A stretch of DNA of 64,000 bases from Pullulanibacillus pueri. Lineage in GTDB: Bacteria; Bacillota; Bacilli; Bacillales; Sporolactobacillaceae. The number at the start of each line of letters is the position of its first letter. The first letter of the stretch is position 1. This document shows, in pieces, positions 21,128 through 29,941 of this stretch. The stretch spans positions 1 to 64,000 of the forward strand of contig NZ_BMFV01000022.1 in NCBI RefSeq assembly GCF_014639255.1, given 5' to 3'. A model generated the notes under the pieces. It was not told the origin of the DNA, did not search any database, and saw nothing but the letters and a program-made list of their open reading frames with translations. The position numbers and the translations under genes are program-made.

Positions 21128-23023
21128 TTAGTGTTGAAGCAAGCCACTGACATAATGTAAAAGTTGTTCCGCCGACCGCTTACTGTAACCATACCTTTGG
21201 ACAAGACGTCCCTCGACTTCTTTCAGTCGCTCCTTGGTTTCCAAGTTCGTGGGACTCATGGCAGTGGTCACTTTAATCAAGTCTTTAAAATCAGCAAATA
21301 GTTTCTTTTGAATCGCATGATAAAGGCCATCATGAGACTTATAATCAAAGACCTTCCCTTTACGAGCAAAAGCTGAAACCCGAATTAAAATTTCTTCCCG
21401 AAAATCTTTTTTTGCATTCCCAGAGATCCCTAGATGTTCTTCTATAGACCGCATAAGCTTTTCATCAGGTTCTTTCGCCGTACTCGTAAGCGGATCGACG
21501 TCACCCCCATTTTGGCAATAAGCCTCGACGTTATCGAGGTAAAGATTGAGTAAAGACTGGGCTGACTCCTCAAAGGATTCGATGGCAGCCATCTGGACTT
21601 CGTTTTTCACAATCTCGTCATATTCCTCGCGGACAATCATAATTAAGTTTTTGTAATGCTCTTTTTCCTCAAGCTTAATCGATGGATGGTCAAGGAGACC
21701 CTCTTTAATAGATCGAAGAATATCAAGAGCAGACACTGGGCCGCTTTCATTTTTAGTCACCGCCAAGGAAATACGATTCATAATGAATCGCGGGTCAACG
21801 CCAGACATCCCTTCATCGCGATGTTCATTCTTCAGTTCAATGACATCTTCATGAGTAAAGCCATCCACTTTTTCACCATTATAAAGCTTAAGTTTATTTA
21901 ATAAATCAATTTGTCGAATTTTCGAGGGTTTAAGGCGGGTAATCACCGAGAAGATAGCGGCAATTTCCAAAGAATGAGGCGCAAGATCAATGCCAGATAG
22001 CCTGCTTTCACGGAGCATTTTTTCATAAATCCGTTCTTCTTCCCTAGCGCTTAATGTATAAGGAACTGGGACGACAAGCATTCTCGAGCGCAGGGCTTCG
22101 TTTTTATCATTCTCAATAAAGGCTCTAAATTCAGATTCATTGGTATGAGCAATAATCATTTCATCCGCACTGATTAACGAATAGCGACCAATTTTAAAAT
22201 TACCTTCTTGCGTCAATGAAAGCAAATGCCAAAGAAATTTTTCATCGGATTTAAGCATTTCTTGAAACTCCATCAATCCACGGTTGGCAATATTCAATTC
22301 ACCATCAAATCGATAGGCTCGGGGATCAGACTCAGAACCATAAGTTGAAATGGTGGAGAAGTCGATACTCCCCGTGAGTTCTGAAATATCTTGAGATTTT
22401 GGATCAGAAGGGCTAAAAGTACCAATCCCTATACGATCTTTCTCAGAGAAAAAGACACGTTCAACTCGCACCTTTTCGATATCGCCATCATACTCTTCCT
22501 TCAGCCGCAATGTATTTAGCGGCGAGAGCTTCCCTTCAATAACGATCCCATATTCATTATAAAAATCTTGGCGAAGATGCTCTGGAATCAAATGAAGGGG
22601 ATCTTCATGCATCGGACACCCTTTAATGGCATAAACAGCGCCCGCATCGGTTCGGGTAAATTGTTCCAACCCTCGTTTGAGTTTAGTGACTAAGGTTGAC
22701 TTTCCTCCACTTACAGGACCCATGAGCAGTAAGATTCTTTTCTTAACATCTAAGCCTTTGGCAGCAGGATGAAAATATTCCTCCACTAAGCGTTGAATGG
22801 TTTCTTGTGAACCAAAAATATCTTTCTCAAAAAACTTAAAATACTTCTTCCCATTTTCTTCAGTGACGCCCTCTGAGCAAATCATATTATACAGTCGGCT
22901 GTGTGCCGATTGGGCTACCCATGGCTTTTCTTTAAGTAATGCTAAATAATCACGAAATGTGCCTTCCCATTTAAGACTCGATTCTTGTTCTTGTTGTCTT
23001 TTGACCTTGTCTAAGAAATCCAT
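21128..23023 (-). CDS. prkA: PrkA AAA+ protein (protein kinase/protease of sporulation)
   Basis: A 631-residue PrkA family protein. The N-terminal AAA domain has Walker A GPVSGGKST (about residue 104) and Walker B-like segments; the C-terminal part is the PrkA-specific domain with distant similarity to kinases. B. subtilis PrkA was described as a Ser/Thr kinase and more recently as a Lon-like protease; it promotes sporulation and acts with YhbH and SpoVR. GGAGGGG precedes ATG 23023. No spoVR was seen in the window. Confidence 0.95.
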   Translation of the reverse strand: MDFLDKVKRQQEQESSLKWEGTFRDYLALLKEKPWVAQSAHSRLYNMICSEGVTEENGKKYFKFFEKDIFGSQETIQRLVEEYFHPAAKGLDVKKRILLLMGPVSGGKSTLVTKLKRGLEQFTRTDAGAVYAIKGCPMHEDPLHLIPEHLRQDFYNEYGIVIEGKLSPLNTLRLKEEYDGDIEKVRVERVFFSEKDRIGIGTFSPSDPKSQDISELTGSIDFSTISTYGSESDPRAYRFDGELNIANRGLMEFQEMLKSDEKFLWHLLSLTQEGNFKIGRYSLISADEMIIAHTNESEFRAFIENDKNEALRSRMLVVPVPYTLSAREEERIYEKMLRESRLSGIDLAPHSLEIAAIFSVITRLKPSKIRQIDLLNKLKLYNGEKVDGFTHEDVIELKNEHRDEGMSGVDPRFIMNRISLAVTKNESGPVSALDILRSIKEGLLDHPSIKLEEKEHYKNLIMIVREEYDEIVKNEVQMAAIESFEESAQSLLNLYLDNVEAYCQNGGDVDPLTSTAKEPDEKLMRSIEEHLGISGNAKKDFREEILIRVSAFARKGKVFDYKSHDGLYHAIQKKLFADFKDLIKVTTAMSPTNLETKERLKEVEGRLVQRYGYSKRSAEQLLHYVSGLLQH

Positions 23024-23168
23024 TAAGACCCCTCCAGAAAAAGCAATCTAATACATCCTATGCAGGAAGGGGCTTCTATTATCCTAAATCCTCGAATTCT
23101 TATCTTCAAAAGAAACGCCAAGCCCAAAAGAGTAAAATCAAAGCGTATACATTATAGCCTAATTTAGG

Positions 23169-23174
23169 TATAAT
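23169..23174 (+). promoter_or_regulatory. -10 element for the small membrane peptide
   Basis: A perfect TATAAT lies 36 bases upstream of the GTG start at 23210. No convincing -35 is seen at the usual distance. Confidence 0.4.
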
Positions 23175-23209
23175 AGGACGAGAGAAAGGCTAGGAAAGGG
23201 GTATGGACA

Positions 23210-23305
23210 GTGCATTTATTTTTAGTATTGGCCGTCGTAATTTCCTTCATTGTCGCCATTTTCACAGCTGGATACAATGATAAACCTGAAGCGGATAAAA
23301 GTTAA
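23210..23305 (+). CDS. 31-residue single-span membrane peptide
   Basis: Starts at GTG 23210, about 7 bases after AAAGGGGT, and ends at TAA 23303-23305. The peptide is one hydrophobic helix (LFLVLAVVISFIVAIF) followed by a polar tail TAGYNDKPEADKS. A TATAAT upstream and a strong terminator at 23321-23355 delimit a compact transcription unit, which supports a real gene. It lies divergent to prkA. I do not recognise the family; small toxins, regulators of membrane enzymes and spore membrane peptides look alike at this size. Confidence 0.6.
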   Translation: MHLFLVLAVVISFIVAIFTAGYNDKPEADKS

Positions 23306-23320
23306 TTCGGCCCAAGTAAT

Positions 23321-23355
23321 AAAAACGGTATCCCACTGACTGGGGTACCGTTTTT
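23321..23355 (+). terminator. Intrinsic terminator (bidirectional)
   Basis: AAAACGGTA..CCC pairs with GGG..TACCGTTTT, with A and T runs on the two sides. It ends the small-peptide transcript and can end transcription coming from trmL. Confidence 0.85.
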
Positions 23356-23397
23356 ATGCAAGCCTATGCAGTTGGAAAAAGTTTTAAACACAAAAAC

Positions 23398-23609
23398 ACT
23401 GTCAGTAGCCAATGGATTGAAGCGCAAGTCGCGAGATTCCGAACGCTTTAGGAAAGTGTATTCCTCAGCGCCGCTGACTCACGGGTGTCTCTACCAGAGT
23501 CTTTGGGATCGGGGATAGCACCACTTTCCGAATAGACCCCCGAGTTGTTCCGAGAAAGCTGACTGTGAAGCCCACTGGATACGAGTAGGGCGCTAGACCA
23601 GTGCGACTA
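23398..23609 (-). repeat. Dispersed repeat family 1, copy B
   Basis: Shares CCTCAGCG.CGCTGACTCACGG, GAGATTC and the GAGTC block with copy A, but is more diverged in its second half. It begins within a few bases of the trmL stop codon and is followed, on the minus strand, by the terminator at 23321-23355. No reading frame of note. Confidence 0.6.
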
Positions 23610-23613
23610 CATT

Positions 23614-24093
23614 TTAGGAAAGCTGCGGATACCCTTGGTGTTTCAGGGCTTCATAAACCATGATCGCCACAGCATTCGAAAGGTTCAAGGATTGCACATG
23701 ATCATGTTCACCCATAGGAATTCTCAGACAACGCTCGCGATTAGCTCTCTTAAGCTCATCCGGTAATCCCGTCGTTTCCCGGCCACAGACAAAAAAGTAC
23801 TCCTTATTCCGGTCACTATAATCAAAGTCCGTGTAAGAATGCTCTCCAAATTTGGTTAAATAAAAAAATTCTCCTCCAACATTTTGTTCAAAACATTCAT
23901 CCAAGCTATCATAATATTTTACGCTAACATATTGCCAGTAATCTAAACCAGCTCTTTTAAGTCTTTTATCATCAGTCGAAAAGCCTAATGGTCGAATCAG
24001 ATGAAGGGTGGCATTGATTGCGGCACACGTTCTTGCAATATTCCCAGTGTTGGCAGGTATCTCTGGTTGGTAAAGGACAACATTAAGTCCCAT
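23614..24093 (-). CDS. trmL: tRNA (cytidine(34)-2'-O)-methyltransferase
   Basis: SPOUT methyltransferase acting on the wobble base of certain tRNA-Leu species; 159 residues, the size of YibK/CspR. The knot motifs are VVLYQPEIPANTGNIARTC (residues 4-23), FVCGRETTGLPDE (about 100) and the C-terminal RIPMGEHDHVQSLNLSNAVAI. GAGGTG precedes ATG 24093. The neighbourhood (yhbB, trmL, prkA, yhbH) follows B. subtilis order. Confidence 0.94.
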   Translation of the reverse strand: MGLNVVLYQPEIPANTGNIARTCAAINATLHLIRPLGFSTDDKRLKRAGLDYWQYVSVKYYDSLDECFEQNVGGEFFYLTKFGEHSYTDFDYSDRNKEYFFVCGRETTGLPDELKRANRERCLRIPMGEHDHVQSLNLSNAVAIMVYEALKHQGYPQLS

Positions 24094-24233
24094 CGTCTTA
24101 CACCTCGTTTAATTGTTATGTCGTGTTTGATTTATTAAAGTACTATAATGACTCTCCAAAAAATATTATATCATCAATGATTCTCTGCAAAACAAAGTGT
24201 TTATGGTAGAACGAACGGATGCCTACACCGGGA

Positions 24234-25151
24234 TTAATCAGTTATATGGAAAAACTTATATTGTATATTAGGCGTCCAGGCACTTGAATCCTCATAAGCC
24301 CAGTACCGATGACGCGAGTTGGTAGTATGAGCATTCACAAGTGGCATATTATTCGCATCTTTTTCAGTCACTACCGTCGAATGATCCCAATGACCATCTC
24401 CTTCAAAATCATAACAGATAACATCACCCGGCTGCAGGTCTTCAGGCTTATCTACTGTTATCGCACCATGTATATTCTGATCACTCGATAGGTACCAGCG
24501 AAAAGAATGGGCGACTGCCCAACTCAAGCTCCAAGCCTCTTGCTCAAACCACCAGCCCGAATGTTTGTTATACTTCCCGGTCATTGGGACCCCGCCTGCA
24601 TGAACACATTGAGAAATATAATTGGTACAATCAACGTCAAAGGCCTTAAATTCTGGATTGTAAGTATTCCACCATCGATCGGCGTATTTAACGACCTGTA
24701 AGCGATCATATTGATAAGCCTTACTCCTCTCCGATAATCGTAGCTCATCACTTGACAGGCTCAGTCTCTGGTCAGAAAGCCCCTTAGTCTTTTCTTGTGA
24801 ACCTTCCCACTCCAATGTTTCATCCTGAATTAATTGGCCATCATTAAATGTCGCCTTTTTTCTTTTTAGTGTTTCTTCCACATAAAAATGCTCCCCTTTT
24901 TGTTTGTGCAAAAGGCTTAAATAACAACTATATTCAACTGTTCTTCTCTCACCATAGGAGGTTGTTCCGAGAACATTCCCTATAACATTTGCCTTAATAA
25001 TTTGTGTCTGTCGCTCCTTCAAAGACTCCTTCTTCCTGCGTATCGCACGGCTCTCTGAATCGGGACAGACTTGGTAAAACTCTCGATTTTTATCGACCCA
25101 AAGGTCACTTGTCTTTTGCAAGTGCGCCTTTAACTGTTCAATCCAAGTCAT
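24234..25151 (-). CDS. yhbB: Amidase-domain protein (YhbB-like)
   Basis: The 305-residue protein ends in a putative amidase domain (Amidase_6, about residues 160-305) of the NlpC/P60-like papain fold: the cysteine is in DVDCTNYISQCVHAGGVPM, and the histidine in GDGHWDHSTVVTEK. The N-terminal half is charged and holds a beta-rich region. No signal peptide was seen. Its function is unknown; wall or peptide amide hydrolysis is likely from the fold. GGTGGAAGGTG precedes ATG 25151. Confidence 0.82.
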   Translation of the reverse strand: MTWIEQLKAHLQKTSDLWVDKNREFYQVCPDSESRAIRRKKESLKERQTQIIKANVIGNVLGTTSYGERRTVEYSCYLSLLHKQKGEHFYVEETLKRKKATFNDGQLIQDETLEWEGSQEKTKGLSDQRLSLSSDELRLSERSKAYQYDRLQVVKYADRWWNTYNPEFKAFDVDCTNYISQCVHAGGVPMTGKYNKHSGWWFEQEAWSLSWAVAHSFRWYLSSDQNIHGAITVDKPEDLQPGDVICYDFEGDGHWDHSTVVTEKDANNMPLVNAHTTNSRHRYWAYEDSSAWTPNIQYKFFHITD

Positions 25152-25216
25152 CTTGTATCACCTTCCACCCCTGTTTTTATCATCTATATGACGAAATGAG
25201 GCAGATAGGCACCCAT

Positions 25217-25312
25217 ATGAGAAAAACTTAGCTCCCACCAAGGCTTTATGAAGGAAGATAAATAGTTCTACGAAGCGCTTGCTTCCCTCGTCAGCCTATA
25301 TTTCTTATAAAG
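25217..25312. repeat. Degenerate intergenic repeat family 3
   Basis: The pattern GAAAAACTTAGCTCC..CCAAGG..GAAG and, further on, GAAGCGCTTGCTTCCCTCGTC recurs in similar form at 39183-39354 and more weakly at 11976-12050 and 33657-33745. Similarity is by eye, with many changes, so the family is tentative. Confidence 0.35.
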
Positions 25313-25327
25313 AAGATGCGGACTCAC

Positions 25328-25374
25328 AAAAAAAGCCGCTGATTCCTTCCAGGATCACCAAGAAGGAGGAGCGG
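25328..25374 (-). terminator. Intrinsic terminator after ogt
   Basis: On the minus strand CCGCT..CCTTC pairs with GAAGG..AGCGG and is followed by TTTTTTT. Confidence 0.75.
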
Positions 25375-25429
25375 GTTCTTTTAAAATCCAAGCGGGGGAC
25401 TGTGAGCCCCTTTTGAATAAAATCTTGCA

Positions 25430-25960
25430 TTATTCAGCCGCTGCATGTTTTCTTTCGAGATTTAATAAATACTCTTTTTTAGATAATCCTCCACCATACC
25501 CTACTAAAGCACCGTTAGAACCAACAACCCTATGACAGGGGATAAAAATCGCGAGTGGATTTTGATTATTTGCTCTCCCGACTGCTCTTACTGCTTTCGG
25601 ACGACCTATTGATTCTGCTAGTTGCTTATAAGACTGCGTCTTACCATACTCAATATCTTGTAGGGCCGTCCAAACCTTCTTTTGAAACGGGGTTCCCTTT
25701 AAGCATAATGGAACAGTAAATTGTCTTCTTTCCCCTGCAAAATATTCCTGCAATTGTTGGATAGGCAGAGCAGTATGCTCACTATCGCTTATGAGTTCGT
25801 TATGCAACATATGCTTATTGGCCCACGCTTTAATTTGAATTTCCGTTTCTTGAATAGATCCAAAAGCAACGTAGCAGACGCCTTTTCCAATACAGGCGAC
25901 GGTGAGAGCGCCAATGGGACTTTCGGTTTCCCCAACATAAATAAGTGGTTGCTTTTCCAC
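25430..25960 (-). CDS. ogt: Methylated-DNA-protein cysteine methyltransferase
   Basis: Suicide repair protein that takes the methyl group from O6-methylguanine. The active-site cysteine is in FIPCHRVVGSNG (about residue 140) and the arginine-finger segment AVRAVGRANNQNP is present. It is 176 residues with a short N-terminal domain. The start given (ATG 25960) follows GGGAGAGG. It lies between yhbB and queG in the minus-strand series. Confidence 0.94.
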   Translation of the reverse strand: MEKQPLIYVGETESPIGALTVACIGKGVCYVAFGSIQETEIQIKAWANKHMLHNELISDSEHTALPIQQLQEYFAGERRQFTVPLCLKGTPFQKKVWTALQDIEYGKTQSYKQLAESIGRPKAVRAVGRANNQNPLAIFIPCHRVVGSNGALVGYGGGLSKKEYLLNLERKHAAAE

Positions 25961-26080
25961 TTTAACCTCTCCCTTATTAAAGTCTATTCATTGCTTACTA
26001 ACGCTAAAGGATGTAAAGCAAACGTAGGAGATCCTATTTTAAGGTAGAGTATATAAAATCACTTGACTGCCCTATTACTT

Positions 26081-27232
26081 TTAATTTATTAATTCTTTTT
26101 TCGAATGTTCTATTTCTTTTAAAACTTGGTCGTCTGTTTCCGAAATCATAGCTTGTTGAAAGACATCCAGCACTTTTTGAAGGACTTCAGAGTCTGCCTT
26201 GGCAATTTTGCCGAGGGACCATGCTGCTGTCCCCCTAATCACAGGGCGAGGATCCCTTAAAAGGCAATCAATCAATAGGGTAACAGCTGTTGCATCTTTA
26301 TAATTTCCAAGCGCAATAATCGCATTGCGTTGAATAGGCTTTTTTCCACGCCAAGAACCTGACATGGATCCAAAGCGTTCTTTAAACTCCCGGTTAGACA
26401 GACCTAGGAGCATTTTAAGCTCTGGTTTTACCTTTTCAGGATCTGGTTCCATTTCAAGATGGTGGTGAAAATCCACTCCTCTATTGTAAGGACAAACCTG
26501 TTGGCATGTATCACAACCGTACACGCGGTTACCTATAGCCTTCCTGTAGGGTTCAGGAATAAAATCTTTCTTTTGGGTTAAAAAAGCGATACACTTTTGT
26601 GCATTAAGCTGCCCGCCTTGGACTAGGGCCCCACTTGGGCATTTATCCACACATAGATTACATTCGCCACACAAATCTTCGATAGGGGTGTCTGAAGGAA
26701 ACCGTAGGCTTGTCAAAAGTTCACCTAAATAAACATAAGATCCAAACTCCTTCGTGATAAGGTTGGTATGCTTCCCTACGCGGCCAACCCCCGCACGTTC
26801 GGCTACAGCACGATCAGAAAGTGCTCCTGTGTCTACCATCGATTGAACAATAGCATCGGGAACCCTGTTTAAAATATAAGCTTCAAGCTTTTTCATTCGC
26901 TCTCTTAAAACATCATGGTAATCTTGTCCCCATGAAGCACGAGCAAAATTCCCTCGCCTTTTTCCTTTCGTATTCTCCGGACGGTGAGGCATTTTTGTAG
27001 GATAAGCCAAAGCGATAGCGATAATCGATTGAGCCTCAGGCATGATCTGGGTGGGTTCTGTTCTCAATTCAATATCCTTCTCTTCAAAACCGGATTGATA
27101 GCCTAAGGTACGCTGTTGATATAGACGGGCCTTTAAATCTGTAAAGGGAGCAGCCGTCGTAAACCCAATTTTGTCAATACCGATCGCTTGACTGTATTTT
27201 ATAATCTCTTCTTTTAACGCATGCATGTCCAT
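26081..27232 (-). CDS. queG: Epoxyqueuosine reductase
   Basis: Cobalamin and 4Fe-4S enzyme for the last step of queuosine synthesis in tRNA. The ferredoxin-like part has CGECNLCVDKCPSGAL (about residue 192) and CDTCQQVCPYNRG (near 240). The 383-residue protein carries a C-terminal HEAT-like repeat region (WRGKKPIQRNAIIALGNYKD, then RDPRPVIRGTAAWSLGKI) as in the B. subtilis YhbA form. GAGGG precedes ATG 27232. It is divergent from the B3/4-domain gene. Confidence 0.95.
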   Translation of the reverse strand: MDMHALKEEIIKYSQAIGIDKIGFTTAAPFTDLKARLYQQRTLGYQSGFEEKDIELRTEPTQIMPEAQSIIAIALAYPTKMPHRPENTKGKRRGNFARASWGQDYHDVLRERMKKLEAYILNRVPDAIVQSMVDTGALSDRAVAERAGVGRVGKHTNLITKEFGSYVYLGELLTSLRFPSDTPIEDLCGECNLCVDKCPSGALVQGGQLNAQKCIAFLTQKKDFIPEPYRKAIGNRVYGCDTCQQVCPYNRGVDFHHHLEMEPDPEKVKPELKMLLGLSNREFKERFGSMSGSWRGKKPIQRNAIIALGNYKDATAVTLLIDCLLRDPRPVIRGTAAWSLGKIAKADSEVLQKVLDVFQQAMISETDDQVLKEIEHSKKELIN

Positions 27233-27326
27233 AATAAATCCCTCAATTACTTAGCCTTCTTGCAGGAATATGATATGATAATAATGCTTTGTGAATGAAT
27301 AACGTTTGTTGTAGGAGGCATTCTTC

Positions 27327-27992
27327 ATGAAAACGATCATCTCCGAAACACTCAAGCACTCTATCCCTGATTTTAAAATCGGTATTATTACTTATCATGA
27401 TATCGCGGTTAGTGATTCACCGCAATTCTTTAAAGAACAAATGCATGCATTAGAAAAAGAATTAATGCTGTCATTTGAGGAAAAATCTGTCGGTGAGCTT
27501 GAAGGAGTAAAAGAATGGCGACAACTCTTCAAACGATTAGGAACTGATCCCTCGCGTTACCGGCCTTCTCATGAAGCCCTTTTAAGACGCCTTTATAAGG
27601 GACAATCTTTTCCTTTGATTCATTCAGCAGCTGACGTGAATAATTATCTGTCTGCTCGTTACCAAATTCCTTTAGGGATATATGATTGCGACAAGCTTAG
27701 TGCCCCCCTTTCAATTCGTTTAGGTGGGCAAGATGACGATTATGACGCCTTAAACGGACGTGAGATGAAGATGGCTCAAAAGCTCGTTTCCGCCGATCGT
27801 GCTGGAGCCTTTGGCAGTCCTATCGTCGATTCTAAGCGAACCATGACAACCGCTGATACACGAAATGCTTTACATATCGTCTATTTAAAACCATCAGACA
27901 GTCTTGAGACCTGTTATCAATTACTTCAATCGATAAGTCACCTCTTTACAGAAGTGAATGGTGGACAGTCTCATGATCCATTTATTTTATAA
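27327..27992 (+). CDS. B3/B4 tRNA-binding domain protein
   Basis: The 221-residue protein matches the stand-alone B3/4 domain also found in the beta subunit of phenylalanyl-tRNA synthetase; the segments FKRLGTDPSRYRPSHEALLRR and LSIRLGGQDDDYDALNG are typical. Such proteins are thought to edit or bind mischarged aminoacyl-tRNA. AGGAGG lies 8 bases before ATG 27327. A small gene follows 18 bases later in the same direction, probably co-transcribed. Confidence 0.85.
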   Translation: MKTIISETLKHSIPDFKIGIITYHDIAVSDSPQFFKEQMHALEKELMLSFEEKSVGELEGVKEWRQLFKRLGTDPSRYRPSHEALLRRLYKGQSFPLIHSAADVNNYLSARYQIPLGIYDCDKLSAPLSIRLGGQDDDYDALNGREMKMAQKLVSADRAGAFGSPIVDSKRTMTTADTRNALHIVYLKPSDSLETCYQLLQSISHLFTEVNGGQSHDPFIL

Positions 27993-28010
27993 ATCGCGAG
28001 GTGCAAGAAT

Positions 28011-28250
28011 ATGAATACAGAGATCTTCAGCGTTGATTATTTTAAAGAAGCTTTAAAGACACACATGAATAAAAACATAGATGCCGTAAAGCCTATTCAC
28101 TCTCTCAACAGTTATTACCGGTCGATTGTCTCCTCTAGCCTGTATGAAACACGGCAAAAGAGTATTGATTTGCTCGTACGCCTCCGAAATCTCGATCAGG
28201 CTTATAATGAAGTCAAAGCTGAATTACGTGAAAATAACCTCCTGCGCTAA
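28011..28250 (+). CDS. Small helical protein of unknown function
   Basis: A 79-residue, charged, probably all-helical protein with no membrane span or cysteine. GAGGTG lies 8 bases before ATG 28011, and the frame ends inside the first arm of a terminator, both signs of a real gene. It probably shares an operon with the B3/4-domain gene. I do not recognise the family. Confidence 0.75.
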   Translation: MNTEIFSVDYFKEALKTHMNKNIDAVKPIHSLNSYYRSIVSSSLYETRQKSIDLLVRLRNLDQAYNEVKAELRENNLLR

Positions 28251-28268
28251 ATCGCACAGGGGGTTTTT
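28235..28268 (+). terminator. Intrinsic terminator
   Basis: AACCTCCTG pairs with CAGGGGGTT, followed by TTTTT. It overlaps the end of the preceding coding sequence. Confidence 0.8.
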
Positions 28269-28448
28269 AGTGGCTAATGATTCTCTCTATATAGAGCGAT
28301 AAAATTTCGGGCTTGCACTGGAAACGCTTCACGTGTTATATTTTTCAGCAATATATTTTATCCTGGTGCAACTCACAATGAGAGGAAAAAACCCCCACTG
28401 TTTGAAGTTTCACTTTATTGAACATTTATTGTTAAGGAGGTTATTGGT

Positions 28449-28979
28449 ATGAGAAAAGTATCATTAGAAATGGTCTTTAACCATCCTATCACTCAAAGAT
28501 ATCTACGACGTTCTGGTATTGCACATGCCGTGAAAGTCGCTGAATATGCCTATACCTTTGCTAAGGAAGCGAATGTTGATCCCGATTTAGCCACTAAAGC
28601 CGCTCTTTTACATGACATTGGACACTACAAATGGTACAGAAATGGCGAATGGGACTTTGAACTGTATAAAGAAAATGATATTCATGCTATTAAGGGAGCT
28701 AACCGCGCCCATAAGTTATTAATTCGGATTGGCGAGGATCCTCGAAATGCTAAGCAAATCGCCCTAGCTATCTTACTTCATACAGATTCTTACTTGCCAG
28801 AAGGTCAGCTCCATCTTAGTCCGCTGCAAAAAGTTGTTGCCCTTGCCGATGAAGCTGATGAAGAACCTTCAGGGCATCATCATTATAAAACGATTGATGA
28901 CAACAGCGCCCTTGCTCGGATTCGGCTTTTGGACCAACGCATTGATAGAGATAGGGATCAGACTGCCGGAAGTGCTTAA
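28449..28979 (+). CDS. HD-domain phosphohydrolase
   Basis: A 176-residue protein of the HD superfamily. The metal-binding histidines are in the N-terminal part (GIAHAVKVAEYAY), the HD pair in AALLHDIGHYKWY, and further conserved positions in DIHAIKGANRAHKLL. Such small HD proteins hydrolyse nucleotides or phosphoesters; the substrate cannot be told. AAGGAGG lies 8 bases before ATG 28449. The histidine-rich GHHHYK stretch may add a metal site. Confidence 0.82.
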   Translation: MRKVSLEMVFNHPITQRYLRRSGIAHAVKVAEYAYTFAKEANVDPDLATKAALLHDIGHYKWYRNGEWDFELYKENDIHAIKGANRAHKLLIRIGEDPRNAKQIALAILLHTDSYLPEGQLHLSPLQKVVALADEADEEPSGHHHYKTIDDNSALARIRLLDQRIDRDRDQTAGSA

Positions 28980-29116
28980 ATCTCTTTTGCCATTTGGGGG
29001 GATTCCCCACCCTCTTTGCATTCCTCTCAAACTTTTATCCTACCCCAACCTTTTCGAATTGCTCAACATACAAATCTTTGCTTTAATTCATCTCTGATCA
29101 TTATTTCTTTGGGGCT

Positions 29117-29851
29117 TTACTTCACCGCTCTAAAACCTGCTATTCTTGCTTCTTTCTTACTATTAAAACAGCGTTCTGCCACCGTATCAAAATAGTAGGG
29201 ATCACTAGAAAGATGATAGATTTTGTCTCCGGAATGAGTGATGTTTCCTTTTATTTTCCCCTGACAATTCCCCTTATCATCAGGATCGAATCCTCTATTT
29301 TCTTTTCCAGGAGAACTGTTGTAGCCTTGAATCACTTCAGGGTGAAAGCCATCAGATTCAGCATATCCTTTGGTACTCCAAATATTGAGTTTTCTTTTTC
29401 GAGCGTAATCCTCTGCCTTTTTATATGCCTGGAGGTGGTTCGTATTCGGTTCATATACATAAGCCAGCCGTGCTAGTCCCCGTCTGAGAAGTTGCTCCTC
29501 TAATGATTTCCCATCCACAAAAACATAGGCAAGTCTTCTACCATAAGCATCTCTTTCTCCATTAACCGCAAGCTCTAACGTCACCTTTTTTCCATTAAGA
29601 GATTTTTTTGTAAATGCGGCCGCAGCTTGTCCATAAGGTTGAACGCCCAGCTTTGGATGATGGGTCTCAGGTGTATCAATCAGCAAGACTCTAATCGTTT
29701 CTTCCTTGCCGTTTATCTCTACTTTAAATGTATCGCCATCAATCACGTTTGTGACTGGGACAGTTAATCTAGTGCCCTCCTTCTCCGTATGATCTGCACG
29801 ACACCCCATGAGCACTGCAAGTAAAATACATCCCATCATGACATATTTCAT
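29117..29851 (-). CDS. Lipoprotein thermonuclease with C-terminal sunset-type domain
   Basis: The N-terminal lipobox (ILLAVLMGC, lipid on Cys 17) predicts a membrane-anchored extracellular protein. The staphylococcal nuclease domain (about residues 30-155) shows VIDGDTFKVEING, LIDTPETHHP and ERDAYGRRLAYVFVDG, with the catalytic Asp, Glu and Arg in place. After a linker, about residues 190-244 look like a sunset-type metal-binding domain with GNCQGKIKGN and ERCFNSKKEARIAGFR. GGAGGGAG precedes ATG 29851. Likely role: degradation of extracellular DNA or RNA. Confidence 0.88.
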   Translation of the reverse strand: MKYVMMGCILLAVLMGCRADHTEKEGTRLTVPVTNVIDGDTFKVEINGKEETIRVLLIDTPETHHPKLGVQPYGQAAAAFTKKSLNGKKVTLELAVNGERDAYGRRLAYVFVDGKSLEEQLLRRGLARLAYVYEPNTNHLQAYKKAEDYARKRKLNIWSTKGYAESDGFHPEVIQGYNSSPGKENRGFDPDDKGNCQGKIKGNITHSGDKIYHLSSDPYYFDTVAERCFNSKKEARIAGFRAVK

Positions 29852-29889
29852 TTTTCTCCCTCCGTTCTCCCCTTATTTTCAAACGCCTA

Positions 29890-29930
29890 TTGACAATATA
29901 CGTATAATTATACTTATAATATACTTATAG
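29890..29930 (+). promoter_or_regulatory. Promoter and phased operator of the MFS/EXLDI pair
   Basis: TTGACA (29890-29895) is a consensus -35. It is followed by a dense set of TATAC/GTATA motifs: TATAC at 29897, 29909 and 29920, the perfect palindrome GTATAATTATAC at 29902-29913, and two 11-bp direct repeats TATACTTATAR at 29909-29919 and 29920-29930. The TATAAT at 29915-29920 would be the -10, 19 bases from the -35. Repeats spaced by one helical turn inside the promoter look like an operator for a small ribbon-helix-helix regulator. Confidence 0.6.
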
Positions 29931-29941
29931 GGGGAATGTCT

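Noticed and set aside
28318-28335. Possible cre site upstream of the HD gene (GGAAACGCTTCACG)
   Set aside because: Three mismatches at informative positions and no promoter context.
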